From Orientallactaga sibirica (Eukaryota > Chordata > Mammalia > Rodentia > Dipodidae), in NCBI GenBank assembly GCA_036365145.1, contig JAEOAD010000005.1, positions 4,129,501 through 4,193,500 of the forward strand: a DNA stretch of 64,000 nt, given 5' to 3'. Below the pieces are notes generated by a model, which saw only the letters and a list, made by a program, of their open reading frames with translations, ran no database searches and was not told the origin of the DNA. A program made the position numbers and the translations under genes. Of the stretch, positions 1 to 11,383 are shown piece by piece. Numbering within the stretch: the first letter of the stretch is position 1; every line of letters begins with the position of its first letter.

Positions 1-86
1 CTGGAGGCCCATTCTCTCCCTCTCTCTCTCTGCCTCTTTCTCTCTCTCAAATAAATGAATAAAATATATTTAAAAAAAAAAAAAAA
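1..86 (+). repeat. B2-superfamily (Dip-like) SINE, 3' part only
   Basis: The window opens inside a tRNA-derived SINE. Only the end of the body, the CT-rich block, the AAATAAATGAATAAA segment and a poly(A) tail are visible. The Pol III promoter part lies off the left edge. Confidence 0.85.
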
Positions 87-244
87 AGATCTGGCCCCAT
101 TGACATACCACTTCTCCAGCAATGCTCCACCTGCTGGAGGCTTAAGTTGGAAGCTCCATCTTTTTGTTTGTTTGTTTGCTGTTTGTTTTGGTTTTTTTGT
201 TATTGATGTTTTTGTTTGTTTGTTTTTTTTGTTTTGTTTTTGTT

Positions 245-382
245 TTTTGAGGTAGGGTCTCACTCTAGCCCAGGCTGACCTGGAATTCACTCTGTAGTCT
301 CAGAGTGGCCTCGAACTCAGCATGATCCTCCTACCTCTGCCTCCTGAGTGCTGGGATTAAAAGCGTGCACCCCACACCCGGT
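245..382 (-). repeat. B1 SINE (7SL-derived)
   Basis: The + strand reads the reverse complement of a B1: GAGGTAGGGTCTCACTCTAG, then CCAGGCTGACCTGGAATTC, and near the right end GTGCTGGGATTAAAAGCGTG. A long T/GTTT tract at about 160-244 is the tail of the minus-strand insertion, degraded into a simple repeat. Confidence 0.9.
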
Positions 383-649
383 TTATGGAAACTCAATCTT
401 AATCTAAAATCCCTGAGGCTGCAGAGGGCATGCACAATTCCTATCTCCCTTATTTTAATATATCCTCAAAGTAACTACTGCAATACTCTTTATTCATCTA
501 CTCATTCATTTATTCAGTCATTCAGATTTCAATAAATGTCGAGAACCCAGCAACAGGCTCATGGCATACAGCAAGCATAGACTTATAAACAAAAAAAGCT
601 GGAAAATGGATGGAGCCAGTCCTTAGATTTAGTCTGTACAGTTTTGGAA

Positions 650-1478
650 AGTGCTACATAAGCTGCTGGCAGTAACGTGGCCAACAGTCTTATGAGCAAG
701 CAGAGGAAACTCTTATTCAAAAGCAACCAGCCTGAGAAGAGATGTACACCTGTGCCATGGTGGCACATAGCTTTGGTGGGTAACCAATGGCTTTCTGGTT
801 GGCTAAGAAACCTGCTCAATGGGAAGGAACCCATAGCTGGAATTGGGAACCAGTTAAGACTCCTATGGAGACAAAGAATATGCTCTGCAATGTCTAGCCC
901 CCACTAGTCCTTGGCTAAAAGAAGGGCTTATAGCCATCAAAATCTCTCTAAATAAACGTTTAACCTATGCTCACTTCATTCTCCACTGGGGAAGAATCTG
1001 TTTTTCTTTTTCATAAGGTAGCAAGAACCAAGGAGATAAGCCACTCCTGGCACAGCAGCCAGGGCTCAGGTGAAAAAACAGAGGAAGAGAGCTGCTTCCA
1101 TGGTGAGCCTGACAGCCTGTGCCAGGGTGAAGGAGACAGACACTGAAGAGACTCAATACACACCAAAGCAGAGACCCAGAGGCTCCTGAGAGCTCAACAC
1201 TAAAGCAGACTTACAACTCACCCACCAAGGCTCAGGGAATTTTGCTGAAGAGGGGGCAGAAAGATTGTAAGAGCCATAATGTGGGAGGGACTATCCAGAG
1301 GCATTGCCCCTACACAATAATTTACTGCTGCTCTCAAAACACATAACCCACAACTCCATGGGAGATACCGGAAGCGCCACTGAGGAGGGCCCTCAGCAGA
1401 ATGGGGTTAGGAAGGAGGGAAAGGATGGTATCAACACATGATGTGTCCATACAAAGTTTCTACTTAATAGGAAAAAAA
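650..1478 (+). mobile_element. LINE-1 3'UTR fragment (copy 1)
   Basis: This stretch is the homologue of 48130-48896 in this window, sharing blocks such as GGAACCCATA, CCAAAGCAGAGA and AACACATGATGT in the same order. That other copy runs on from a recognisable ORF2-end region, so I read this one as the 3'UTR of the same L1 lineage, 5' truncated. It ends at CTTAATAGG plus a short A-run near 1478. The left boundary is uncertain by about 100 bp. Confidence 0.7.
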
Positions 1479-2944
1479 AAGCTACTAACCCTCAACCTCA
1501 TTCAGCGGAAAAATGTCTTCTGGTTCACGGCTACAAAAATCACAATGAATAACATTATCCAATTTTCGTCTCTGCCCAAAATCTTGGTGGCTTCCTGTTA
1601 CCATTCCCACACAACCAAAGCTCTGAACCAACGATGATGGCACTGATGTCGTTCTTGCTATTTTTGTCCCTTAGCCTCCCAGAAAGACTGGATCATAAAT
1701 ATTTCCACAACTTTACTACTTTCATCATTATTCAGAGACACTCTACATTCTACATACAAATTTTCTTCAAATTCTATATTTCAAGGACCTTATCCAAAAA
1801 AATCACCTTTTATAGGAAGAAAGACCTTATTTAATAACAAGTCACAATTTGGGTTTGCATATATACATATATATCACATATAGATCTCAAACAGATGTAG
1901 ATATCCAGTGTCATGTGGATGAATGACATTCCAATACTAAGCACTTTCTAATCTGAAATGAATGCAGAAATTTCAGGATTTGATTATAAGACTAGCCAGT
2001 TTGACAATGTCACAGGTAATATAAACAACAGTGATTATTTGGTTTCAATTATCAACTTCTACAATGAATAGCTGTGCTTTTTAAATAGACCAACATCCTA
2101 AGTTGACCTACATATTATACAGGCTAAAGAATGAAAAGTAAAGTACAAGCTACCAACCCTGATTTCCCAGCAGTGCTTTTCCTTCCCAACCAGAAAAGAA
2201 GTCCGGACAGGCCGGGGAATCTGGGAGGACTGCCAAAATGCCTGTCCTCATGCACAGTCAGCAAACAAGTCATTGTGTTGATTGGGTATCATTTCGGACC
2301 TCTTGCATTCTTACTTGACATTTCTGTTGCATGTCCAAAGCAAATATGGCTAATTGATCCTTGTCCAATCACCCAATCCAGGCTTTTGATTAGTTCCCAG
2401 TGCATCCTACGGTCACTGCAAGCTGACGTTTTACATGTGCTTTGGTATTAGCAATATTCTATATCATATTTGAGTCAATTATACATGTTACACAGGAGAA
2501 AACAGTTTATTAAAAATGTGTATAAGGCAAAAGGCATGCTAGTAATGGGTTAGAAGTCACTGTATATATTACATTAGTATTTCACTTTATCATATGGACT
2601 TTCTATCACATTCTATTTCCATTTGTCTGTCTCTCTTTTAATGTACATCTGGATTCACATGTATATGCCTGTGTTTTGTGTTAGTGCATTTTTCACTGAA
2701 AATACTCAAGTAATAGAAATACAATTATTTAAGACAAAGGATATGCAATACACTTTAGTTTTAATTGGAGAGACTCCAAAAAGGAAAATTTCATATCATT
2801 ATAAGTCTGAATGTAACATTCAACTTTGAATTTGAGTAAATATATATGATATTTCTCATATAAATAAGCAATGATTTATTTGGGGAGGTTAAATAAAATT
2901 CTTACATCCAATACCGAACAAATAACTACAATTATTACTTTAAA
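1479..2944. other. Unassigned unique-looking AT-rich DNA
   Basis: No recognisable repeat or gene. A short TA/CA-rich patch lies at about 1859-1876. A 106-codon ORF at 2131-2451 has no motif I recognise and is of a length expected by chance. Confidence 0.5.
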
Positions 2945-3158
2945 TTATTTTAAATTTTGTTGTTTTTTATTTTTTTGTTATTATCTTCAAGCAAAGAGAG
3001 ACAGGAGAGAGAAGTAATGGGCATGTCAGAGCCTCCAGCCACTACAAGTGAACTCCAGAAGCATGTGCCACTTAATGCATCTGGTTTTTCGTGGGTACTG
3101 GGGGACCACTAAGACTTGCAAGCAAGTGACTTAATCCATGAACTTTCCATCCAGCCCA
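2945..3158 (-). repeat. Diverged B2-superfamily (Dip-like) SINE
   Basis: The + strand shows the usual minus-copy order: A/T tail, GAGAGA block, GCCTCCAGCCACTAC, GTGCATCTGG-like block, and a terminal match to CCATCTCTCCAGCCC degraded to CCATCCAGCCC. Many substitutions make it an older copy. Confidence 0.8.
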
Positions 3159-3179
3159 AAATAACTTTTTTGTATTTTT

Positions 3180-3545
3180 TATTTATTTTCACCTGTGTGT
3201 AGTGTGTGGTGTGATGTGTAGAGTACACATGTATGTGTACAAAGGCATGTGCCCTAAGTACCTGTGTGCAGCAACCAAAGGGGTCCTTGTCTATCACTCT
3301 CCCCTCCCCTTATTTCCTTGAGACGGAGTTATTCACTGAGCCTGGAGCTTCTGTGTTTTCACCCACTGACTGACTAGTGACTGTCCTGCCCTCCCGTCCC
3401 ACAAGGCTGACTGATAGGCATATGTGGCTAAGCTCAGCTTTTTACATGAGTGCTAAGAATCGAACTTTGTTCCTCTCAAGCCTTCTCCAACCCTCATGTT
3501 TGCAAGGAAAGTGTTCTTGCTGCTGAAACATTTCTCTAGCCCCTA
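3180..3545 (-). repeat. B4/RSINE-like composite SINE
   Basis: A TG-rich 3' tail region (3190-3250) is followed by a B1-like stretch (TTGAGACGGAGTTATTCACTG) and a tRNA-like end with TTTCTCTAGCCCC. This is the B4/RSINE architecture on the minus strand; 32655-33002 is a better preserved copy of the same kind. Confidence 0.6.
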
Positions 3546-3771
3546 AAATAAATTGGTGACAGCAGGCTAGACCACTATTTTGATTTTATTTCTTCTGTAA
3601 ATCTAGCCCGTCACCACTGTGACCGCATACAAATGTTAATGCACATCTATCTATTCTCTCTAGGGTTTTCCAGGAATTAAACTTTGTTTTGAGAGTTCTA
3701 AAGTTCATAGCAAGAAAGCAAAATGAGCCATCATGAGAAAAATGTACAACAAAAAGGTAGTAAATATGTGG

Positions 3772-3977
3772 CTGGAGTGATAGTGCAACGATTAAAGGTG
3801 TCTGCGTGCAAACCCTGATGATCTGGGTACAATTCCCCAGTGCCCGTGTAAAGTTATGGCAGCATGAGTGTCTTTGCAGCAGCAGAAGATCCATAGCATG
3901 CCCAAATCCACTCTATTGTTGAAATAAAGTGAAAGTAAATTATACATATACATATATATATATATATACACACAAAC

Positions 3978-4008
<31 letters not shown>

Positions 4009-4118
4009 GCTGAGAGGCTGCTGGAGCGCCCATCTCTATCTGTCTTCCTCTCCCCTCCTCTCTCTCTCTCTCTCTCTGTGTTTGTCTCTCTCCAAAAACT
4101 TTTAAAAAAATAAAATAA
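3772..4118 (+). repeat. Dip-like SINE, long variant, with internal microsatellite
   Basis: The head GGCTGGAGTGATAGTGCAACG is a decayed SINE 5' end. The right part, GCTGAGAGGCTGCTGGAG with the CT-rich TCTGTCTTCCTCTCCCC run, is typical of the long variant also seen at 7434 and 40791. The middle is replaced by (TA)n(CA)n(TG)n at about 3944-4009. Confidence 0.75.
3944..4009. repeat. Compound microsatellite (TA)n(CA)n(TG)n
   Basis: An ATATAT run passes through ACACACAAACACA into a long TG run. It sits inside the SINE at 3772-4118 and displaces its middle. Confidence 0.95.
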
Positions 4119-5055
4119 TGAGTCAAAGAGTATTTGGCTAATCAAGTGGTTTCAGGATTGGTGGCCTTGGGCTTTTAGAAAGCAGTTGCAATGTATGAGG
4201 CATAGTGAGAGTCACTAATGAGTGTGGCAAAACATGTAAGCTCACCCCCTGTAGGAAAGTGGGAGCACTTGTTTCCTTGACTCCATATGGTTAGACAGAG
4301 TAGAACAATCAATTAAAGCCATGAATGAGTGAGCAAGAAAGAACAAACATGCACAGCATTTGAGCCGCGCATGATGTTGCTGACACATGTCCTTCAAGTT
4401 CCACCTCTCTGTGCTAGAGTCTGGCAAAGGACCAGATGATAAAGTCCGTATGATCCTGGTTTCCCGCATAAGCGTGCACGTACTGTAGAACAGAGCTACA
4501 GACCAGCCTGTAACCCATGTGGAGTGAATGAGCAAATAAAACATGTTTCAGAAATTTGGGAGCTGTATATCACCAGAGCCCAATTTAGCCTAGCTTAGCT
4601 AACAGCAACAATGTCAAAGAGGAAACATAATTGATTTTCTTGACAGCCCAGGCATCTCTCCTAGGCAAGTAAGAAATGCTTCTGTTCTTTCATCAGTGCA
4701 AAGTGCGCTTACCAAAAACACTTAGAGGACGTGATAGTTCTCCCCACTTTCTGGTTTTCTTTGTATTAATACTCAGTGTAGTCCACATCTTTTTCCCCAT
4801 GCCCTCAAACCTAACCCTTTCTCTCCTTGATCAAATATGTTTCATGTGCAAACAAATCATAGCTGATATTTAGTGTAAGTACAAAGGGTTTCTAATGCAA
4901 AACAGCTTTGAGCCTGCCATACTCAATTAATCTTGTAATGCAAGTCAAGGAACACTGGTGCTCAGCGTTTGCACAACCTGTAATCGTGTTTAGTGCTATT
5001 AACTATCAGGACGGAAACAGAGAATCCCACTATCATCCACTATGTGATGACATTT
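4119..5055. other. Unassigned unique DNA
   Basis: No repeat family, coding region or RNA gene recognised. ORFs of 65-100 codons here show no known motif. Confidence 0.5.
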
Positions 5056-5425
5056 TGCAGTGTGGCAGTTTGAATGGATGTCCCTCAATTGAGTCAGGAG
5101 TTTGAGTCAAGCTTCTAGCTTGCTGTCTCTGTGGGTGGATTCTAGGTCCAGCTCTAAGGTACGATATGCAATTTCTAGCCAAAAATGTGCCAAGTGCTGG
5201 AGCTTTGCCTGCGCTCTGCAGTGTGCTTGCCTGTGCTGGCGGCGGGGGCTTTGTGCTTTTCTCTCTCTGTGTTTGGTCCTGTGAAAGGGGCCAACTTCTC
5301 CTGCCGCTATGGAACTTCCCCTCCATCTTCAGTATAAATCCCTTCCTCCATCACTGAGCCTGCTTTGGAAGTTCATCCCAGCAATGTAAGGCAGTCTAAT
5401 ACATGAAGTAGCCTGCTATTTAAAA
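5056..5425 (+). repeat. Old dispersed repeat (URR1-like, tentative), copy 1
   Basis: It starts with GCAGTTTGAATGGATGTCC, resembling the GTTTGAAT...GTCC starts at 10028 and 15900, and ends with AATCCCTTCCTCC and CCCAGCAATG, resembling the AAATAAACCCTTTC...CAGCAA ends of the other copies. This looks like the rodent repeat often labelled URR1 (a non-autonomous DNA element), but I name it from memory only. Confidence 0.4.
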
Positions 5426-5435
5426 GCTTTATAAT

Positions 5436-5686
5436 GGCTGGAGAGATGGCTTAGCAACTAAGGAAGGTGCTTGCCTGGGAAGCCTAAGGACCCAAGTTTG
5501 ATTCCTCAGGACCCACATAAGACAAATGCTCAAGGTGGCACACATGCATCAGGAATTTGTTTGCAGATGGCTCGAATCTGGAATTTGTTTGAAGATGGCT
5601 GGATGCCCTGGCACACTCATTCTGTTTCTCTCTATCTGCCTCTTCCTCTCTTTCTTAAATAAGTAAATAAATAAATAAATACTATA
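5436..5686 (+). repeat. Dip-like SINE with a small internal duplication
   Basis: Full-length order: GGCTGGAGAGATGGCTTAGC, a B-box-like GTTTGATTCC, a CATGCATCAGG-type block, CT-rich block and (AAAT)n tail. The segment GGAATTTGTTTG-GATGGCT occurs twice (5551-5570 and 5580-5600), a copy-specific duplication. Confidence 0.9.
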
Positions 5687-5702
5687 TTTTTTAAAGTTTA
5701 AT

Positions 5703-5787
5703 ACATATATATATATAAATATTAAAATATTATTAAATATATATATATATATATATAAATATATATATACATATATATATATATATG
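5703..5787. repeat. (TA)n microsatellite, interrupted
   Basis: Two runs of alternating TA separated by ATTAAAATATTATTAAA-like sequence, directly downstream of the SINE A-rich tail. Confidence 0.95.
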
Positions 5788-6420
5788 GCAGTTCATTGAA
5801 ACAAGCATTATTTTAGGATACCAAATTATTTAATTTTAGTTGGTATGAATCTCAATAGAAAATACTGAAAATACCTTATTTATGTAGAAAATGTTAAAGG
5901 AAGAATTGTGCATGCACATCTAACTGCATGAATGCAGTACAAACTCTTCCACAATTATATAAATTACGCAGTCTAGAAATTAGTAGCAGATCTAGAACTT
6001 AGTAGCAGATAATTTAAGTAGAAATATATATATATATTTTACACACACATTACATGTACTTATGGATAAAGATACACTATGCATAGAACATTCGTTGCAA
6101 TTGACAAGACATTCAATGTCAGGCTTCCTTGTTTGTCTATAACATGTTTTTATAAATCCCTGGTAATAATATCAAGGGATGAATTGTATGTCTTTGTTTA
6201 AATTCCTCTTGCATTTCCTTATCCCTTGCTTGTAGAATTTCTTAATAAAAACATATATGAGGATGTACACATGATTTCTGAGAAGCGGACAGAGATTTTA
6301 TCACCGATGTCAGACAGTAGATGTGTATAGGTCTTTAGAAGGTGGCAGGATTTGAGCAAGGCCCTTCCAGATAAAACCATGAAAAGACAATGATTGTTTT
6401 GGTTGCACTCCCATGCCAGT
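5788..6420. other. Unassigned AT-rich DNA with a 19-bp tandem duplication
   Basis: At 5972-5990 and 5991-6009 the unit TCTAGAAATTAGTAGCAGA occurs twice with one mismatch. A short TA run lies near 6023-6036. Nothing else recognised. Confidence 0.6.
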
Positions 6421-7075
6421 TCTGTTTGGGTGACCAGAAGAAATTTTCTTTGTTAAATCTCACAAGGAAGTTACGATGTGATAAAGAGGCCAATATTTTC
6501 TAAGCAGTCTGATAGATTTTCATAGGATCATTTTTCAATAACATTCTACACTGTGTCATAATGTAACACCATAATCCAAATCCAGCCAAAGACAAGTGTA
6601 GCGAGGCAGAGATTTAAGAAGATATGGTTAGACTTATGGTTCTCTGCTGGTCTGCCTTAACTTGGGAAAACATTTTGGGCTAAAAAAAAAAAGAAGAAGA
6701 AAAGAAAAGAATGGAATGTAGATCGTGAAGTCCACCATCCATAAATATTCCTCTCATTTGAGCTTTGGTAAAAATTTAAGTGGCAATGAATTTGGGGCTC
6801 AGCTCTTCAGTATTAATGGTAGTATTAATGCCACTTAAATTTTTACCAAAGCTCAAATAAAAGGAATATTTGTGGATGGTGGACCTCACAATCTACAGCC
6901 CATTCTTTTCTCTTTTTTAGCCTAAAATGTTACATTATGACACAGTGTGGAATGTTATTGAAAAACGATCCTGTGAAAATCTATCAGACTGCTTAGAAAA
7001 TATTGGCCTCTTTATCACATAGTAACTTCCTTGTTAGATTTAAGAAGGAAAATTTCTTCTGGTCCCCCAAACAGA
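6421..7075. repeat. Long imperfect inverted repeat (hairpin-forming)
   Basis: The left arm 6421-6790 reads outward-to-inward as the reverse complement of the right arm 6824-7075. Outer block: 6421-6567 pairs with about 6929-7075 with roughly 8 mismatches in 147 nt by eye. Inner block: about 6670-6790 pairs with 6824-6928. The left arm carries about 103 nt (6567-6669) absent from the right arm, bounded by AAC-type microhomology. The central spacer is only about 33 nt and contains AGTATTAATG twice. No TIR-transposon hallmark, target duplication or coding potential is evident, so this looks like an inverted duplication rather than a classical MITE. Confidence 0.9.
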
Positions 7076-7418
7076 AATAATTATGCTATTCTTCAGCCAC
7101 TTGATTGCCTTTATCTCCTAAACATGATGAATTGTGTAATAGTTTTTCCCCTCGAGTTTGCCTGACAAAAAGATTTTACTATGTTTCTGGTCAGACATAA
7201 AACTCTTTGAAATTTTGAAGTATGGAATATATTTAAACAGATTTTGTGATAGATGCTCATCTGCCTTCTGAGAGGCTGTGTCAACCCTGTATGAGTGTTA
7301 GAGGAGTTTCCATCACTGTTGGTCCTGGTGATATTTATTCTAGAAATAAGGAGTGCCTGTCTCACATCCTCTCACCCACATTTTTTCATGCCAGACAAAA
7401 CTGCTTCCATGAGCTTGT

Positions 7419-7740
7419 AAAATGGAGTTAGGGGGCTGGAGAGATGGCTTAGCGGTTAAGGCACCTGCCTGGCAAGCCTAAGAACCCGGTTCCAATCTCC
7501 AGCGGTTCCAATCTCCAAGTCCCATGTTTAGCCAGATGCAAAGTAAAACAAGGGCGCAATGCCGCACTTGACCACAAGGGGGCGCACGCATCTGGATTTC
7601 GTTCATAGCAGCTGAGACACTGCTGACATGCCCATTCTCTATCTGTCTCCCTCTCCCTCTCTGTCTGACTCTCTCTGTGTCTCTCTCCAAAATTAAATAA
7701 AATAATAATAAATTTTTTTTTTTTAAAAATGGAGTTAGGG
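7419..7740 (+). repeat. Dip-like SINE, long variant with CTCF-like motif
   Basis: The SINE body is 7434-7725, flanked by a perfect 15-bp target duplication AAAATGGAGTTAGGG (7419-7433 and 7726-7740), which proves insertion by target-primed reverse transcription. The A box TGGCTTAGCGG is intact. The B-box region is duplicated: GGTTCCAATCTCC appears at about 7489 and again at about 7505. The middle contains the long-variant segment with CCACAAGGGGGCGC at 7572-7585. Confidence 0.95.
7572..7585 (+). promoter_or_regulatory. CTCF-like motif in SINE
   Basis: CCACAAGGGGGCGC differs at one position from the CTCF core commonly given as CCACCAGGGGGCGC. It is carried by the SINE, not by flanking DNA. Occupancy is unknown. 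Confidence 0.55.
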
Positions 7741-9282
7741 CCCAAAGAATCCAATTCAGCTATCTGGTGTGTATCTGAGGAAGCCGCACCTAGCCTCTCC
7801 AGATTAGATACAAAGTTCTCAATGTCACAGCCACTCCACGTTCTGGAAAAAAAAAATAATAAAGGCACTGATAATGGTGGTTGTCTTCTCATTTTGAGGA
7901 TGAGTTTTGTGGAGCCATGCCCCTCTGCTTTCATTATTCGTCAGCATCCTGGAGGCTTGATCAGATATAAAGCAGGATAAACAGTCCCGCTGCATTAGAA
8001 GACTAAAAACTCAGAGAAGTTACTGCCAAGGAGATCTGGTTTTAAAACTCAACTCAGCCACATTAACTGTAGAAATAAAACAAAGTCAATTCACTTTCTG
8101 AGACTTAGTTTTCTCATTTTTAATGTGAAAAATTAAGTTCAAAAGAAATGAAAATTCCTTGTTATAATAATAAGGTAAACTGATTTTTATAACAATTAAG
8201 TAAACTACTTTAGCACAAGAAATGCTAATAGTACCTAGCAAACAGTACACACTTTAAATTCATCTAGATACTATTTTATTTCTCCTGTCACTTAACATTC
8301 TTCCACTGGCTTAATGCTGACAGAAATTGCTTTCCACTCTTTTCTTCTCTGAAGCATTTCTGGGAAGATTAAAGTTGACCTTTTTCCTGGCCACATGTAA
8401 TTTTGACTGTCCAGTCAATTAACAGCCACACTCAACAGTGTGTAAGTGCTGCTTGCAGTTCTGTGTGGGGTTCTCTAATGCCAGAGGGTAAGGATAACTC
8501 TTCCTTCCAAATGCAACCAGCTTTCTTTATGCTGTTTTCTTCCAATGAGTAGAACTGCGATTGCCCTTCATGCATGAAACGTTTTATAGTGTGATATTCT
8601 ATTTGCAGGGTGTAGTTGGAAAACAAACTCTTTAACCTGCCTTTAGAGTCAGACCCCTATCCAGTAAAGGGAGGCTGATAATCGCATATATATAGGAGAG
8701 AAGATAGCTCAGGGGAATAATTGGAGAGGGAAGACCAAGCCTCTTAGCTCCAGGTCACCAGTTCTAATATATGCCAGGCCAGCAGTGTTCAGAGATGTGT
8801 GGTACTTTAGATATTCTTTTTCTCTTTTCTGCTGGATGGAGCATTTCTGTCATAAGAAAATGTTTCCACAAAGTCGAGCCTTAGAATAGAAGACAAATTC
8901 TGTTGACATAGAAAAGCCTTATTTCATCCTTCCAGGCTGCCAGCCACATTCATGGTGATAACAGTGTTCACATCTCCTGCCTAACAAGGGCACTTCCTGC
9001 AAATGACCAGAGTAACATTGGGTAAAATGACCCAGCGTTTATGATCTAAGAACTAGACATTGAAGTCTGCCCACTTAATGAATGCACTGATGACAAATAT
9101 TTCTAAATTATCTCTCATACCAATGATACATTGACCAAACTCCACCATGATCCATTTATTGCAGATTCTAAGGAATCCTTCACATTCTTCCCTTCATATT
9201 CTGTATCATTCTAATCTTCCTTGCCCATTTTCTAAGGAGAGGAGGTTGACTATTCCTCTTACATTATTCTATCTGTACATTA
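7741..9282. other. Unassigned unique DNA
   Basis: About 1.5 kb without a recognisable repeat. A weak tRNA-like stretch near 8697-8790 (GAAGATAGCTCAGG then CCAGTTCTAATATATGCC) may be a very old SINE head but is too diverged to call. Confidence 0.45.
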
Positions 9283-9908
9283 GTAAGACTTCTTTTAAAA
9301 ATATACATTTATTTATTTATTTATTAGAGAGAGGGAAAGAGAGAGAGGGAGTGTATGGCACAATACAGGCCTGGTCCTAGCCAGACCGCATAGCAGAAGA
9401 AAGCAGGAAGTGGCTTCTGTGAACATGGCCATTCTGCGCAGGCTTGGTGTGACAACAGCTACAGTCCCATGCTCGCAAGAAGCCTGCTACGAGATGTCCT
9501 GTCCAGAGACAGGCTGCCATTGGTCACAAAAAGGGGACCACCCCATACAAGGATTGACCAGTCAAGCCCCTTAAAACCCATGTGCACTTCCTCAATAAAC
9601 GAGTTTGTGGCGGCTCGCTTCCCGCTTTCACCCAACTCCCGGAGTCTGTGTCGTGACTCTGCACTGCTCACCCCAATTTGGCAGAGACCCTGCCGTCCCT
9701 CCTGGGCTACCCTTAGGGGGACGGCAACAAGGGAAAGTGAGAATGGGTGCACCAGGGCCTCTAGCCACTACAAACGAACTCCAGACGCATGCACCCCCTT
9801 GTGCATCTGCCTTAAGTGGAAACTGGAGAATCGCACCGGGTCCTTAGGTTTCACAGGCAAGTGACTTACCCACTAAGCCATCTCTCCAGCCCTCTTGTAA
9901 GACTTCTT
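9283..9908 (-). repeat. Dip-like SINE split by an LTR
   Basis: The minus-strand SINE occupies 9295-9351 and 9730-9896. Its own target duplication GTAAGACTTCTT flanks the whole assembly (9283-9294 and 9897-9908). The two SINE pieces rejoin within the GA-rich block if 9352-9729 is removed, so the LTR arrived after the SINE. Confidence 0.95.
9352..9729 (+). mobile_element. Solo LTR, probably class II endogenous retrovirus
   Basis: A 378-bp segment begins TG and ends CA, with a TTAAAA box near 9571, a polyadenylation signal AATAAA at 9594-9599 and a GC-richer R/U5-like part after it. It is flanked by near-identical 6-bp sequences AGGGAG (9346-9351) and AGGGAA (9730-9735). Length, TG..CA ends and a 6-bp duplication fit class II (IAP/MysTR/ETn-type) elements; no internal retroviral genes remain. 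Solo LTRs form by recombination between the two LTRs of a provirus. Confidence 0.8.
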
Positions 9909-10020
9909 ATTTTGGTATTCCTGTGATGATTAAACCTAGCCATAAAAAAAAAGACCTTAGATGAAATTATGCCTACCAGCATTCTTGTCCACTTGGAAAT
10001 ATCCCAGTGTTAATAGAGGG

Positions 10021-10372
10021 GACGGCTTGAATGTAAACTGTCCCCACAGAGTGATGTACTTGAACTCTTGGACCCCAGGAAATGACACTATTGTGGGAGG
10101 TTGAACAGCCTTAGGGGCACAAGGCTTTGGGAGTAGAGGGAATCACTAGGGGTGGGTTTTTTAAGCTATTCCTGCCTCTTGCTCCTGTCTTCTGTGATAT
10201 GAACAGACAGTCCTCTCTCACTCCTGCCACCGTGGTCAGAGCCACACTCATCACCATGTCTTCCTTGCCATAATACACTGCACCTTAGCAGACAAAATAA
10301 CCCTTTCCTCTCTCTCTCATGCTCTTCTGTTAGGTGTTCTATCCTAGTGACAAGAAAGGTGACTGACATGAA
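10021..10372 (+). repeat. Old dispersed repeat (URR1-like, tentative), copy 2
   Basis: It opens CTTGAATGTAAACTGTCCCC and closes AAAATAACCCTTTCCTC followed by TAGTGACAAGAAAGGTGACTG. The same opening and closing logic recurs at 15897, 21466, 27166 and 63235. Family name is from memory. Confidence 0.5.
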
Positions 10373-11383
10373 GGAAGTTCTTTCACAAGAGATTTACAGA
10401 GGACAGAAATCCTTGCATTTTAATTGTTACCTGATCTTTGCTACCATAGGTAGTGGTATCCCTCTGCATGGCCTTAAAGGGTCATTTAACATGTTGTAAT
10501 ATGCAAAACAGATTTTTATCTAAAACTGTGTTGATATTTGCAATTATTTCTATGAATCTGGCTTATGCTATATATTTATTTCATACTCTAAGCAACTGTT
10601 TCACCCTATAGAGATGCTGTTGCTTTGAGTTGTCTCATTTGATTTATTAATAATATTGCCCATAGTTTTCAATTTCAACTTTTACAACCCACAGTAATAT
10701 AAGTAATGTAAAAACACAGTTTCTTCCAATGTCAACTTGATTTTATGGCATAGACAATATGATTACTGCACTCCTGACAAGTAAGTCCAATGTGTTTTGA
10801 CAGTGTCACCAACAATAAATGCATGCCCCCATATTTACTCTGACTGCAAATCCATTTGAAAGAATATAGAACATTTTCTTTGACAATATCCTTGATGTTT
10901 TACCTGCAAATTTATAAACCTTATGGAACGTTGGAAGGATTGCATTATTCTAGTCCCTGTGTAGCATGATGAAATGGAATACACAAACCAACCTTGAAAT
11001 GGCAGAAAGATAAGGTTCTCCAAGGTGGCATTGCCCTAAGTTAGTGGAAACTTCCAGGATCTACCAAGAAACGAAGATTTCTTTCACTCAATGATTTAGA
11101 TAAGTATGTTTTTCCATTCTGTATACATTTCAATTACCTAAACACAATTTATTTTGTAGTAATGGGATATACTTGCTAAGACCAATCCACTTATTAATCA
11201 GCATTTATCAGCTATATGTATTACTATGTACTGTGCCTTTGAGTATTTTCAAACCTAAACTAGGCAAAATTCCTTGACCTCAAGAAATTTAGTGGCCTGT
11301 ATTGAAAAACACATGCATGCTTTGTGAATCTTTGCATTCATGGTATTTGCAAATGCATCATCCTACACACAAATACCCTCTTC
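10373..11383. other. Unassigned AT-rich unique DNA
   Basis: Nothing recognised in about 1 kb; no ORF longer than 62 codons. Confidence 0.5.

Noticed and set aside
7449..7934. 161-codon minus ORF
   Set aside because: It is mostly the antisense of a SINE; the same peptide fragments recur at other SINEs in the window (17598, 31622, 40814).
9469..9864. 131-codon plus ORF
   Set aside because: It spans the LTR's R/U5-like part and SINE sequence; not a retroviral gene.
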